Of a stretch of DNA of 64,000 bases, positions 17,111 through 26,370 are shown piece after piece. The stretch is from Arthrobacter psychrochitiniphilus. GTDB lineage: Bacteria > Actinomycetota > Actinomycetes > Actinomycetales > Micrococcaceae. The DNA lies in NCBI RefSeq assembly GCF_003185915.1, contig NZ_QHLZ01000001.1, positions 682,001-746,000 of the forward strand. The letters are read 5' to 3'. The notes beneath the pieces were generated by a model. The model did no database searches. It saw only the letters and a program-made list of their open reading frames with translations, and was not told where the DNA came from. Both the position numbers and the translations under genes were made by a program. Position 1 is the stretch's first letter. The number at the start of each line of letters is the position of its first letter.

Positions 17111-18807
17111 GAGTTGATCCGCCCTTTCAGGGATCCGTAGTCCAGGCCGTACTTCTGTGCCAACACCATGGCATAGGCCGAACCGTCAGCTCGTTGACGG
17201 ACGACCTTGAAGGTGCGCTGAGCGGGATTTTCGGCTTCAGCGGTGCTGACCATGCTGACCACTGTTGGGCCCAAGCGCGAAAGTTCCTCCACGAAGGTGA
17301 CGCATACGCAGACAAGGTCGGTACTTTGTATCTGCGCAAATATTCTGGTGCCTAAGTCGATGGCATCACCCAAGGTGGTGGAGGTGAATATCTCGTTGAG
17401 AATTAGAAGGCTTCGCGGAGTTGCCGCATCCAAGATGTCATGGATCCGGACCAGATCATCCATCAATTTCCCCTGCAGGTCCTTAGTGTTCTCACCCAAT
17501 TCAAAGTGCGTGAAGATCGCATCGGGAAGGGTCAGCCGCGCCTGTTTTCCTGGCACTGGCAGGCCAAGGGCTGCCAGATAATGCAGTTGGCCGAAGGTTC
17601 GTGCAAACGTTGTTTTGCCTCCTTGGTTTGGTCCGGAGACAACAAGAATGCGTTCAATTCCGCCCAGATCTATGTCATTGGTGACCACCGACCGTGCCCG
17701 GGCAACGATTTGTATTGCCAGTGCTAGATCGAATGTTTCCTTTGCGTGGACTTCCTTGTTATGGCTCACCGCCGGCATACAAAAGGAAAGCCCCTTCGCA
17801 GTAGGCTTGGCCACCAAATCAAGATAGGCAAGATAAAACTGGATTTCTCTGTCAAAGGCCGCCACCAGTTCATTTCCAAACTCGGTATGGGTTAATTCAA
17901 AGCACTGAAGGGCCAAGAATTCACCAGGGAAAAGCTGCACCACCCCGTCCAGAATCCACCTCTCAACGTGGTTCATGTCCACGATGGTCTTACCGTTTTG
18001 CCTGCGGTAATCTTTGACCTGTCCTTGGCTGAATCTCTCAAACGTCTGGCGCACCTCGGCAGTGTAATCGGCGCTATCTTCTTCGCGTGTGACGGTGACA
18101 CGGTTTCCTTTGATGCCTACGCAGTAGCGGACTTTAGCCAAGGCTTCCTGTACCTGCGCGGCATCGCTGACTACTGCTAGGAAACCGGAAGACTTCACAT
18201 ATCCGGCAAGATAGATCCCGAACGCCCGCAGACCCCGGGAAGCCGGGGCTGCATCAGCCAAGGTCTCATTCAGCTCCGTCACGGCTGCACAATAAATACT
18301 GGCGGCGTCAACCAGCATGGCCTGACGTTGGCGCTCGTCCCGAAATCCGTCTGCCAATGCGCGGTCCCGGCGCATCTCGAGCATTGCCCGGGCAAAGCCA
18401 TCCACAACCCTGCGCAGTTTTGCCTGGGCGAGGTCATTGAAGACTTCGTGTCTGTAGCTGATCACATCCAGGTCCTGCAGCGGCAGGTAGAAATACGGCT
18501 TGAGCTGGTATTGCTCCCGTCCTGCCACAGTCGCCGCGATGATCTGGTTGATTTGTAGGTCAACCAGAAATCTCGTTGCCTCTCCTTCTACGAGCTCCCT
18601 TGGGCTGCCTGTGGGGAAAAGAATGCTGACAAAACCTTCAGGTTTCGGCTCTCTTCCCACGAGTGTTGCTAAGTTCTCTGGGGCTGGTTTCCTCGTCCCC
18701 AAGATTCCTTCATCCGTGAACATGACCGTGCCTCTATCCTGCAGTTGAGACAGGAACCATGAGCCAAGAGGCGGTTCGAACCGAGTTGTGGTTCGGGCGG
18801 GGTCCAT
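17107..18807 (-). CDS. MutS-like ATPase A
   Basis: A 566-residue partner of the overlapping MutS-like gene. The N-terminal 100 residues match no MutS mismatch-recognition domain I recognise. Core/lever helices occupy about 100-370, then Walker A 'SGPNQGGKTT' at 391-400 and Walker B-like 'LLILNEIFTSTT' at 467-478, with Asn-Glu in place of Asp-Glu. No Smr or endonuclease domain is present. It is first in a four-gene minus-strand operon (this gene, ATPase B, His/Pro-rich protein, lipoyl-like domain). The ribosome-binding site is weak. Divergent from the MFS gene at 19013. It could work in recombination control or structure-specific DNA sensing; sequence alone does not decide. Confidence 0.8.
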   Translation of the reverse strand: MDPARTTTRFEPPLGSWFLSQLQDRGTVMFTDEGILGTRKPAPENLATLVGREPKPEGFVSILFPTGSPRELVEGEATRFLVDLQINQIIAATVAGREQYQLKPYFYLPLQDLDVISYRHEVFNDLAQAKLRRVVDGFARAMLEMRRDRALADGFRDERQRQAMLVDAASIYCAAVTELNETLADAAPASRGLRAFGIYLAGYVKSSGFLAVVSDAAQVQEALAKVRYCVGIKGNRVTVTREEDSADYTAEVRQTFERFSQGQVKDYRRQNGKTIVDMNHVERWILDGVVQLFPGEFLALQCFELTHTEFGNELVAAFDREIQFYLAYLDLVAKPTAKGLSFCMPAVSHNKEVHAKETFDLALAIQIVARARSVVTNDIDLGGIERILVVSGPNQGGKTTFARTFGQLHYLAALGLPVPGKQARLTLPDAIFTHFELGENTKDLQGKLMDDLVRIHDILDAATPRSLLILNEIFTSTTLGDAIDLGTRIFAQIQSTDLVCVCVTFVEELSRLGPTVVSMVSTAEAENPAQRTFKVVRQRADGSAYAMVLAQKYGLDYGSLKGRINS

Positions 18808-19012
18808 CGCCGGTAATTGCTATTTTATCGCAGCAGGCGTCTGCACGTGAGAAAAAGTTTTCCTTAGTCGGCATCTTGTCTACTGCTCCGGGGGCGCGGA
18901 TCATGACAAGTAGTTGTTCACACCACTGCCGTCAGAGGAAAAGAAATCATGGAATGTGGCACTAACAAATCCGGCACTGGCGGTGGATGAGAACAAGGGT
19001 GGGGATGCTGCC

Positions 19013-20314
19013 ATGAATGGGGATGCTTCAATCGATGGGCGAGGTGATGATCACCCATCTCCCAGCATGGAACCCAGCCTGTCATCCCCCACAGCCCCGA
19101 AAAAGTGGCTCAGCAGGGGCATTCTTGCCATTGGTGGCACATCATTTCTCAGTGATTCCGGGCATGAACTCGTCACCTCGTTACTCCCATCTTTTTTGAC
19201 CTCCACGCTGCATGCCGGACCGGCTGCCTTGGGCGCCATTGAAGGAGCATCCGATGCATTGCTTGGACTGAGTAAATTGGCTGGTGGCCCATTGGCCAAT
19301 GAACCCTCGCGCCGGTCCAAAGTGGCCTCAGCCGGGTACTTGCTGACAGCCGTGGCCACGGCGGCGATCGGCCTCTGCACCATGGTGTGGCAGGTGGCTG
19401 CATTGCGTGCCCTTGCCTGGTCCGCGCGTGGCGTTCGGTCCCCCGCCAGAGACACTATGTTGGTTTCCTTGGCGCCGCGCGCCGCCTATGGGCGGGCAGC
19501 TGGCATTGAACGGGCTGGGGACAATGCCGGCGCCATTGCCGGTCCGCTCGTGGCGGGGCTCCTCGTGGGTGTGATCGGCATCCGCCAAGCAATTTTTTTC
19601 TCTATCATCCCTGGCGTGTTAGCTGCCGTTGCCATATCCATCGCCGCACGCCAGGCCCGGACCATGCTGTCGGCACCAGCCAACAGGACCCGGCTAAGCT
19701 TCAACCTTGGAGAACTTCGCCGCAGTGGTGCGGCCCGTGCACTAGTGCCGGTTGCTTTTTTCGAGCTTGGGAACCTGGCCACAACGCTTCTGATTCTGCG
19801 TGCCACGGAAGTGCTCAGCAGCGGCGGACGAACTGCGACTGCGGCCGCAGCACTGGCCATTTTCTTTTACGCCGCCCATAATGCGGCAGCCACTGCTGCT
19901 TCACTCGTAGCTGGTCCGCTAGTGGACAAGATCGGTGCGGGTCCCGTGTTCGCTGCTGGCAGTGCAGTGTATGTGGGCGCCTACCTACTGTTCGCTTTCA
20001 GCACCTCGTCATCGGCACTGATTCTGACCGGGTTCCTGCTGGCCGGGGTGGGCATCGGCTTTGCCGAAACAGCGGAGTCCACTGCTGTTGCACTAGCGCT
20101 ACCAGAGAGGCTCCGCGGCAATGGTTACGGCCTGTTGGGCCTGGTGCAATCATTTGGCGATCTGGGCGCAACAATGACTGCCGGCATTCTGTGGGCCCTT
20201 TTTTCCCCGGCTGTAGCCTTCACTTATGCGGCTGCTTGGATGGCCGCCTCGATCGCCGCTTCCGGTCTGCTGCGCCCCTCACGGGAGCAGCAGGCCGAAA
20301 GCCAGATCTCGTGA
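19013..20314 (+). CDS. Major facilitator superfamily transporter
   Basis: A 12-segment MFS permease of 433 residues when read from the ATG at 19013, which has a GGTGGGG element eight bases upstream. In-frame GTG 18956 or TTG 18914 would add 19 or 33 polar residues and cannot be excluded. 'ARGVRSPARDTMLV' in the loop after the fourth segment is a variant of the MFS loop motif, and 'AGDNAGAIAGPLVAGLL' resembles the motif C antiporter signature, so efflux is likely. The substrate is unknown. Divergent from the MutS-like operon; its 3' end faces a decayed enolase gene on the other strand. Confidence 0.8.
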   Translation: MNGDASIDGRGDDHPSPSMEPSLSSPTAPKKWLSRGILAIGGTSFLSDSGHELVTSLLPSFLTSTLHAGPAALGAIEGASDALLGLSKLAGGPLANEPSRRSKVASAGYLLTAVATAAIGLCTMVWQVAALRALAWSARGVRSPARDTMLVSLAPRAAYGRAAGIERAGDNAGAIAGPLVAGLLVGVIGIRQAIFFSIIPGVLAAVAISIAARQARTMLSAPANRTRLSFNLGELRRSGAARALVPVAFFELGNLATTLLILRATEVLSSGGRTATAAAALAIFFYAAHNAAATAASLVAGPLVDKIGAGPVFAAGSAVYVGAYLLFAFSTSSSALILTGFLLAGVGIGFAETAESTAVALALPERLRGNGYGLLGLVQSFGDLGATMTAGILWALFSPAVAFTYAAAWMAASIAASGLLRPSREQQAESQIS

Positions 20315-20360
20315 CGGCGGGCGGCTACTACGACACGCACGCTGGCGCTGTCTGAGCCAC

Positions 20361-21471
20361 TCAGCTACGGCTTGGCACGGGCGCCAGGCCAAAAGCCAAC
20401 GACGGGTTGGCTTCTGCAATTTCCAACAATCTATTGTATTTGGCGAGTCTTTCACCTCGAGCTGGGGCCCTGACTTGAGCTGGCCGCAGCCGGAACCCAC
20501 GGTAAGGTCGGCGACGAAGCTGTCGAGGGTTTCCCCAGAGCGGTGGGAGACCATTGCGGTGAATCCACCGGCTTTTGCAACCGTCATTGTTTCGAGGGTT
20601 TCGGTGACTGTGCCCACCTGGTTGGGCTTGATCAGTACCGCCGTGGCGGACCCTACCGCAATGCCGTCGCGGACACGGGCTGCTTGGGTGACGAAGAGAT
20701 CATCACCCACAATCGGCACGCGGGCCCCAAGGCTCTGGACCAACGCGGGCCATGATTGGCGATCGTCCTCTGACAGGGGGTCTTCCAGTCTGCGGATCGG
20801 GTAATTATCCAGGAGCTTTCCGTAATAGTCGGTCATCTGTTCAGGTGTAAGTACCTGGTCGTTGACACGGTAGGCCCCGTCAGCGAAGAAAGAATTAGCT
20901 GCTGGGTCCAGAGCGATCATGATGCCGGTTTCCCCGGCAGTACGTCCCGAGGCCTCGATAGCTGCCAGAATCAGGTCCAGCGCCTCCTCCAGGCGTGCAA
21001 TCTCCGGCGCATAACCGCCCTCATCGCCGAGGCCCGTGGCCAAACCCCTGCCACGGAACACTCGCGCTAATGCGTGGTAGACATCGGAGCCCCATTCCAA
21101 CGCTTCCGGAAAGCTGCTTGCACCAACGGGGCGATCATGAATTCTTGGAATGCCAGTTCGTTTGCCGCGTGCTCGCCGCCGTTGATCACGTTGAAGTGGG
21201 GAATGGGCAGCCGCTGCTCGCTCCCAGTCTGCCCCTGTTTGCCGTTCCGTCCAGCTCGCACAAAGCGGCATACAGCTGTGCCAGCGAGCCCCACGCCTGG
21301 GAGCCAAGCAACCCGGCCATTTCACCCGTGACAGCAGCAACGGCTTGGCTCACTCCGCGCCCGGACCAGCGCACACCGCCGTCACGCAGTTGGACCTGCA
21401 CCGTTGGGAAAACCTCTGGAATCAAGAATTTGCATGGCCTTCACGGCTGTTATCCGCAGGTCACCCATCAT
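20361..21471 (-). pseudogene. eno: Decayed enolase paralogue with several frameshifts
   Basis: Enolase sequence is recognisable in pieces that change frame: start 'ITAVKAMQILDSRG' (from the ATG at 21471, preceded by AAGGAG); 'PTVQVQLRDGG' in a second frame; '[23 protein letters not shown]' split into frames around 21100-21230; a long central part with 'GDEGGYAPE', 'LEDPLSEDD', 'VGDDLFVT' and 'SHRSGET'; and the tail 'ARGERLAKYNRLLEIAEANP' in another frame, to a stop at 20361. The segment between 'PTVQVQ' and 'LRDGG' also lacks roughly 35-40 residues, including the SGAST catalytic loop. At least three frameshifts plus this deletion make activity impossible. The functional housekeeping enolase must be elsewhere. 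It lies next to a pyrophosphatase gene. Confidence 0.88.
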
Positions 21472-21842
21472 CGGCTCCTTTTCGAGAATATTTCGCTTGC
21501 ACGGTCCTCATGCCTTCGCTTTTGAGGCTACTCCCCCCATCCCCTCGCCTTTCCAGTGTCAGTTGAGATGGTGCAAACGATCCAGATAATTGGATGTGGT
21601 CATTGGCTGCCATTGAGTCGCTTACGATGCTTCATTCGCTTTCCGGTGGGGAGCGGCATTTCTCAGCTTTGCGCATCTTGTCAGAAACGTGGTGGTTGTG
21701 ATTGATTGAAGTTCTACGCCACAGGGTTGCGCAGAAGCGGCTACCAGCAACGGTCAACAAGTAGCGGGCAGCCTCCATCACCAGGACGGCAGGCCCTGCG
21801 GCAAGGACAAGCTCCGGGCCATCCGGGTGAGAGGAACTTTCC
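21472..21842. other. Intergenic region upstream of ppa
   Basis: No convincing gene. It holds the ribosome-binding site of the former enolase gene (AAGGAG at its left edge) and GAGAGGAAC just before ppa. A 70-codon minus-strand frame here has no ribosome-binding site and no recognisable similarity. Promoters for the divergent pair probably lie here but no clear boxes were found. Confidence 0.5.
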
Positions 21843-22382
21843 ATGCCTGACTACAACAAGCTTCTAAGCTGCGGCGACTATCAGCAAGGACTTCTCACCG
21901 GCGTCATCGACATCCCGCATGGTTCCAGCCACAAGATCGAATGGGACCGCACCACTGGCCTGTTCCATCTTGACCGGGTAGATCCGGGCATCTTCGCCAA
22001 GCCTGTCAACTATGGTTTCATTCCACAGACCTTGGATGAGGACGGCGATGAACTCGATATTCTGTGCATCACCCGTGAGCCGCTGGTGACGGGGCTAGTT
22101 GTCCATGCAAGGATCTTGGGCCTGCTGAACTTCCGCGACGGGGAGGACATGGACTACAAAATTCTCACCGTCCCGGTGGACGACCGTGACTCCGGCGGCG
22201 CCATTCGTTCCATCGATGATGTTCCTTCGCGTCTGAAGCAGCAAATCGAACACCATTTCAACCATTACAAGGACTTTCAGACGGACACACAGACACAGGT
22301 TTTGGGGTGGGGCGGACTCGAGGACGCCATTGCCATTGTGGCTGCCTGCAGCGATCGCTGGGCAGCAAGCCAGGCCGTTTAG
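21843..22382 (+). CDS. ppa: Inorganic pyrophosphatase, family I
   Basis: A 179-residue soluble enzyme that hydrolyses pyrophosphate to phosphate and drives biosynthetic reactions. The family signature is present as 'DEDGDELDIL' near residues 61-70, with the conserved 'KPVNYGFIPQT' before it and 'DYKILTVPVDD' after it. Length fits bacterial family I enzymes. The ATG follows GAGAGGAAC. Its sequence differs from the usual short actinobacterial form enough that it may be a second paralogue, especially as its neighbour is a degenerate second enolase; that is inference. A clean hairpin terminator follows. Confidence 0.9.
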   Translation: MPDYNKLLSCGDYQQGLLTGVIDIPHGSSHKIEWDRTTGLFHLDRVDPGIFAKPVNYGFIPQTLDEDGDELDILCITREPLVTGLVVHARILGLLNFRDGEDMDYKILTVPVDDRDSGGAIRSIDDVPSRLKQQIEHHFNHYKDFQTDTQTQVLGWGGLEDAIAIVAACSDRWAASQAV

Positions 22383-22389
22383 GCCTGCA

Positions 22390-22429
22390 GCGGCAGGTGG
22401 TTGCGTAACATTACGCAACCACCCGCCGC
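22390..22429 (+). terminator. Hairpin after ppa
   Basis: Inner arms 22396-22408 and 22411-22423 are a perfect 13-bp inverted repeat around CA. After one mismatch the stem extends five more pairs (22390-22394 with 22425-22429). The T run is weak. Confidence 0.65.
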
Positions 22430-22583
22430 AGTTCTGCTTAAGCAGTAGTCTTGAGCCAGCTTCAAGAGATGCGACGCCAAGCTCCGACTGGTCGCACGCC
22501 AACCCCATGCTTCACGGGTGGTTCGGATGAGGAAGCGGCCAGTGGAAAAGCTCCGTTGGCAAGAGCATTCGAGGAGTCCACTC

Positions 22584-22871
22584 ATGACTTTTTCAACCAT
22601 AACGCGCACCAAAAATGCCTCGGCAGTCACCCGCCCACAGGGAATCTCAGTGCTTCCTGCAGTTGATGTGAACCTGGGGGCCGTCACGTTCCTGACCCCG
22701 TCAGGCCACCGCGCCTACTACTCGGCGGAGCCCTCCCAGCTGGTTTCGGCGCTGACGCAGGCTGTTCGGCCTGCACGCTGGATCCCGGAGATCGGCACCC
22801 TAGTTATCACGGTTGCCCAGACGGGCGCGCGTGCCGGGCGTCATGTGGGTTTCCGACTTTCCGCCTACTGA
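22584..22871 (+). CDS. Hypothetical small protein
   Basis: A 95-residue protein of unknown family. The ATG at 22584 follows GAGGAG by eight bases, which is the main reason to accept it. The sequence has a polar N-terminus, then a region with beta-strand character ('LGAVTFLTPSGHRAYYSA') and a C-terminus ending 'GRHVGFRLSAY'. No membrane segment or signal peptide is seen. It stands alone between ppa and a minus-strand membrane protein. Confidence 0.5.
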   Translation: MTFSTITRTKNASAVTRPQGISVLPAVDVNLGAVTFLTPSGHRAYYSAEPSQLVSALTQAVRPARWIPEIGTLVITVAQTGARAGRHVGFRLSAY

Positions 22872-23137
22872 TCCAGTTCGGGAGCATGGCTTTTTCTCAG
22901 AAGCATGGCCGGATGAATAGTCCCCTCGGCCGGGGGCTGGTTCCACCGCTTGCCCATTCTTCGTTGGTTCTGCTCCCGGTTGGCGTCCCACGTTGCCCAT
23001 AGCGAACATCCACTTTCACCATGCGTCGAGTTCGCAGTAGAAGTTGCCTCGGGTAGCAATCGGCGCCAAGGTGGGCTCCCACCTGGACGCCGAATATCAA
23101 GCAGATTCCACCAAGCAGATTTTACCGAGCAGCTGAA

Positions 23138-23371
23138 TTAGGCTGCCGCATTCTCCTTGGCAGCCTTCTTCTTCATTGCCACCACGGTGGAACCCCATGT
23201 TGCCCCGAGCACGGCAGCCATGCTTGCCGCCATGACCACCATTCCGGCATTGGCCTTGATGAGTCCGGCAACGAACAACGCAATCATGCACAGCATGCCC
23301 ATCGCGAAGCCTAACCCCATGTAGCGGGTGCTATTAAAGGTGGACTTGGCCTGCGAGCCGTTATTCGTCAT
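23138..23371 (-). CDS. Small two-helix membrane protein
   Basis: A 77-residue protein with two hydrophobic helices (about 20-39 and 43-63) and a lysine-rich C-terminal tail ('KKKAAKENAAA'), placing both ends in the cytoplasm. The start at 23371 is preferred to one 20 codons upstream because GGGAGAG precedes it. No family recognised. The neighbouring upstream gene is the divergent ferritin-VIT protein, but no functional link is visible. Confidence 0.6.
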   Translation of the reverse strand: MTNNGSQAKSTFNSTRYMGLGFAMGMLCMIALFVAGLIKANAGMVVMAASMAAVLGATWGSTVVAMKKKAAKENAAA

Positions 23372-23584
23372 GGTCTCTCCCGAGGTTTTCCTGGTGCTGT
23401 TGGCTTGAAGCGTTGACTCAACCATACGCAAGTACTTTCCGTTACGTCAAGTACTTTCTAGGCACTGTTATTTGTCATTTTTATGCGCTAATTCCGGTGC
23501 CCCGAAACCTTCTTGCTAGGGATACCGGCCGGAATTTCGCGGGAATACAGGCTACAGTGTTGGCTGACCTAGAGGAGCTTCACC

Positions 23585-24676
23585 ATGCCCGCACGGATTC
23601 CCACCCCAGCGCAGATTAAGCGCTGGCGGCAATATTTGGCTGATGAACGTGCCGAAGCTGCTGTCTACCGGGACCTTGCCAAACGCCGAGAGGGCGACGA
23701 ATACGCCATTCTCATGGCCTTGGCTGAAGCGGAGCGTCGCCATGAACAGCACTGGCTGGATTTACTGGGCGAGCACGCCGAGCCAGCTATCCGTCCCTCG
23801 CTGCGCAACCAGCTTTTAGGCTTGCTGGCGCGCCGGTTTGGTTCGGTGTTTGTGCTCGCCTTGGCACAGCGCTCGGAGTCCAGGTCCCCTTACGCCACTG
23901 ACGCCGACGCCACGGAGGCCATGGCGGCCGACGAATCAATTCACGAAGAAGTCATTCGCGGCCTATCTGCAAGTGGGCGCAACAGTCTCGCCGGCTCCTT
24001 CAGAGCGGCCGTCTTCGGCGCTAATGACGGGCTGGTCAGCAACCTTTCCCTCGTTATGGGCATGGCGGCGACGGGGGTTGGCAGTCAGGTGGTGCTGTTT
24101 AGCGGCATTGCCGGACTTCTCGCCGGAGCTTTGTCGATGGGCGCGGGGGAATATGTTTCCGTACGGTCGCAGCGGGAACTGTTGGACGCTTCGCAGCCCA
24201 CCCAGGTCACCCTGTTGGCGGCGCCGTCTTTGGATCTTGAAAACAATGAACTAGTACTGGTCTATCTGGCACGGGGAATGTCCCGCGAGGCCGCCGAACA
24301 TCGTGCTGCCGAACGCATGGGACACTTCAGCTGCGACTGCGATCCGAGCCTGTCACTGAGACCAGAGAACTTTGAGACCACCGATGACCACGAAACTCTA
24401 GGCACAGCCTGGGGCGCCGCATCCTCGAGCTTCTGTTTCTTCGCCTCGGGTGCCATCATTCCGATCCTGCCGTTCGTCTTTGGCATGACTGGTGTAGGCG
24501 CGCTCGTGTTGGCGTGTGTTCTGGTTGGTGTGGCTTTGCTGGGCACCGGCGGCGTTGTTGGACTGCTTTCGGGAGCTTCACCGCTGTGGCGCGGATTACG
24601 ACAGCTGGGCATCGGCATGGGCGCTGCCGCCGCCACCTACCTGCTCGGTCTGTTGTTCGGCGCGGTCGTCGGCTAG
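23585..24676 (+). CDS. Ferritin-like/VIT fusion protein (MbfA-type iron/manganese transporter)
   Basis: A 363-residue fusion. Residues 1-130 form a ferritin-like four-helix domain with Glu and ExxH ligands ('DERAEAAVYRDLAKRR', 'EAERRHEQHW', 'ADESIHEEV'). Residues 135-363 form a VIT1/CCC1 membrane domain ('RAAVFGANDGLVSNLSLVMG' opens it) with about five helices. Related erythrin-VIT proteins such as MbfA export ferrous iron, the ferritin part sensing or oxidising it. The ATG is preceded by AGAGGAG. The gene ends at base 24676 and the convergent LOG gene ends at 24677, with no space between. A DtxR-type regulator lies 34 kb away. Confidence 0.88.
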   Translation: MPARIPTPAQIKRWRQYLADERAEAAVYRDLAKRREGDEYAILMALAEAERRHEQHWLDLLGEHAEPAIRPSLRNQLLGLLARRFGSVFVLALAQRSESRSPYATDADATEAMAADESIHEEVIRGLSASGRNSLAGSFRAAVFGANDGLVSNLSLVMGMAATGVGSQVVLFSGIAGLLAGALSMGAGEYVSVRSQRELLDASQPTQVTLLAAPSLDLENNELVLVYLARGMSREAAEHRAAERMGHFSCDCDPSLSLRPENFETTDDHETLGTAWGAASSSFCFFASGAIIPILPFVFGMTGVGALVLACVLVGVALLGTGGVVGLLSGASPLWRGLRQLGIGMGAAAATYLLGLLFGAVVG

Positions 24677-25822
24677 CTAACCCGCCAGCACTGCACAGGC
24701 TTCCTCCACCGAATCCACCAGGAACAGGAAGTCTTCCATGGGCCGCCCTTGTGCCAGCGTCGTCAGCAACGGCATAACAGGAACCTCAACTTCCCAGTAT
24801 TTTCGGCCTACCAGAACCATCGGAGCCACCGCCCCCTCAGCCGCATAATAGTTCTCGCAGGCATCTTGGAAAACTTCCTGGACGGTTCCTGCCGCGCCCG
24901 GCAGGAACACAGTGCCGCCACGGGAACGCTCTAGCAGGATGGCTTCGCGCAGGGCGTTCGTGAAGTACTTGGCAATTTTGCTGGCAAAGATGTTGGGCGG
25001 TTCATGCCCGTAGAACCAGGTGGGGATGCCCAGACTTGGCGCCCCCTCCGGATACGCCTCCACCACTTTGAACGCAGCCCTCGCCCACTTTGTGACCGAG
25101 GGACGGAAGCCGGGGACCTCACCCAGAGTGAGCAGGGCACGCTCTAGGGTCTCGGCGTCGTACGTGGAGAGGTAGGCCCCCAAATTGGCGCCTTCCATGG
25201 CCCCGGGACCACCACCGGTCGCAACCAGGAACCCGGACTGGGTCAAGGCCCACCCCAACTTGGCCGCCTGGGCGTACTGTTCACTCCCCCGCGCCGCCGC
25301 GTGCCCACCCATGACACCCACTACTGGATGTGGAAGCTGGTCCAGAAAATCATCCAGCGCGTCGGTGATGGCGTGGTCGTGCATGGCCGTGGCAAGCGTT
25401 GAGTTCAGGGCCGGCCGCGTTTGCAGGCTCCAATGGTAAATAGCGGCGTCAGGAACGCTCTCATATTCGCCGGTAGCAATGCCCTCGAAAAGTTCAACGC
25501 CCGAATACAGATGTCCGCGATAGGGGTTGAAGGGCAGATGCGGCAAGGCGGGAAAGATCAGGGCACCACGCCCCCGCAGCAAGTCCTCAACACCGTTTTT
25601 GAAAGTGCAGCCCATGAAAATGGCGCCTGATGCGTGCAGCTCCACCAGCACGCCCGAGCGCTGGCGCAGGTCCACGGACTGAAAATGCCAGCCGTGCATG
25701 TTCTTGGCGCCGCCGGCAACGAGCGCGTCAAACCGCTCTAGGTCTTCGATTTCAACAGTCCGGGCCTGAGGTGCAAGAGGTGCGTTCACATCTCTCAGCG
25801 TAACGGGAGGCGGACCCGGCAC
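24677..25822 (-). CDS. LOG-family (lysine decarboxylase-like) nucleotide-binding protein
   Basis: A 381-residue protein with a central Rossmann fold. 'VVGVMGGHAAARG' at about 167-179 starts the fold, 'ATGGGPGAMEGAN' near 205 is the phosphate-binding loop, and 'FLPGAAGTVQEVF' near 315 is the counterpart of the PGGxGTxxE motif. LOG proteins remove ribose-phosphate from nucleotides such as cytokinin monophosphates; this one is longer than the classic 200 residues and belongs to the subgroup with an N-terminal extension of about 160 residues. The start is uncertain: GTG 25822 has no ribosome-binding site and GTG 25789 has one set very close. No link to neighbours is evident. Confidence 0.75.
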   Translation of the reverse strand: MPGPPPVTLRDVNAPLAPQARTVEIEDLERFDALVAGGAKNMHGWHFQSVDLRQRSGVLVELHASGAIFMGCTFKNGVEDLLRGRGALIFPALPHLPFNPYRGHLYSGVELFEGIATGEYESVPDAAIYHWSLQTRPALNSTLATAMHDHAITDALDDFLDQLPHPVVGVMGGHAAARGSEQYAQAAKLGWALTQSGFLVATGGGPGAMEGANLGAYLSTYDAETLERALLTLGEVPGFRPSVTKWARAAFKVVEAYPEGAPSLGIPTWFYGHEPPNIFASKIAKYFTNALREAILLERSRGGTVFLPGAAGTVQEVFQDACENYYAAEGAVAPMVLVGRKYWEVEVPVMPLLTTLAQGRPMEDFLFLVDSVEEACAVLAG

Positions 25823-26007
25823 CAGAAACGGGCTGGGATGCAGTAGTTAACAATGGAGCTAGGTGCACAGGCAGCCGAACTTAACAGCTGCCTCCGCGCC
25901 TCCCTGTTCCCAGGAGCTGGCCCGACTTCGCCTCTAGTATGGAGGTGCAAGTCCCATGCACGACGCCGGAACTTGGCGCCGCGCCCGCCTCACCTTTAGG
26001 AGCACCC

Positions 26008-26316
26008 ATGCAGGAAGTCACTACCGCGGATATTCTGACCGCCGATCCCGACGTGCAGATCATCGACGTCCGCGAAGTTGCCGAACTCTCCACGGGCATG
26101 ATCGAGGACGCCGTGCACATTCCCTCCGGTGAGATCGTGGCACGCGCCGCAGAGCTGGACAAGTCCCGCCGCATCATTGCCGTTTGTCACGGTGGCGGAC
26201 GCAGCGGCCGCGTCGCCGAAGCACTGACCGCGCTTGGATTCAACGCCGACACCCTGGTGGGCGGCATGAGCGGCTGGGAGGCCGAAGGTCTGCCCATGGT
26301 CCCGCCGGAAGCATAG
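26008..26316 (+). CDS. Single-domain rhodanese-like protein
   Basis: A 102-residue rhodanese domain. 'DVQIIDVREVAELSTGMI' (residues 13-30) and the active loop 'VCHGGGRSGRVAEAL', with catalytic Cys near residue 66, are intact, followed by 'LVGGMSGWEAEGLP'. Such proteins carry sulfane sulfur as a persulfide. The start at 26008 is supported by AGGAG seven bases upstream; the frame extends 23 codons further upstream without support. It stands alone, ending just before a long inverted repeat. Confidence 0.88.
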   Translation: MQEVTTADILTADPDVQIIDVREVAELSTGMIEDAVHIPSGEIVARAAELDKSRRIIAVCHGGGRSGRVAEALTALGFNADTLVGGMSGWEAEGLPMVPPEA

Positions 26317-26370
26317 CCGCCCACACTCGGCACAGTCGGCACACGGATCAGTCGGCACACCGGAAGCGCC

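Noticed and set aside
18773..18782. GGTTCGAACC considered as a LexA/SOS box for the MutS-like operon
   Set aside because: It lies inside the first codons of the MutS-like gene and lacks the spaced half-sites of the actinobacterial SOS box.
20279..21340. The 353-codon minus-strand frame taken as a functional enolase
   Set aside because: Its first and last parts are out of frame with enolase; the true N- and C-terminal sequences sit in other frames, so it is a pseudogene fragment.
21632..21844. Minus-strand 70-codon frame upstream of ppa
   Set aside because: No ribosome-binding site, no similarity, overlaps the ppa leader and start.
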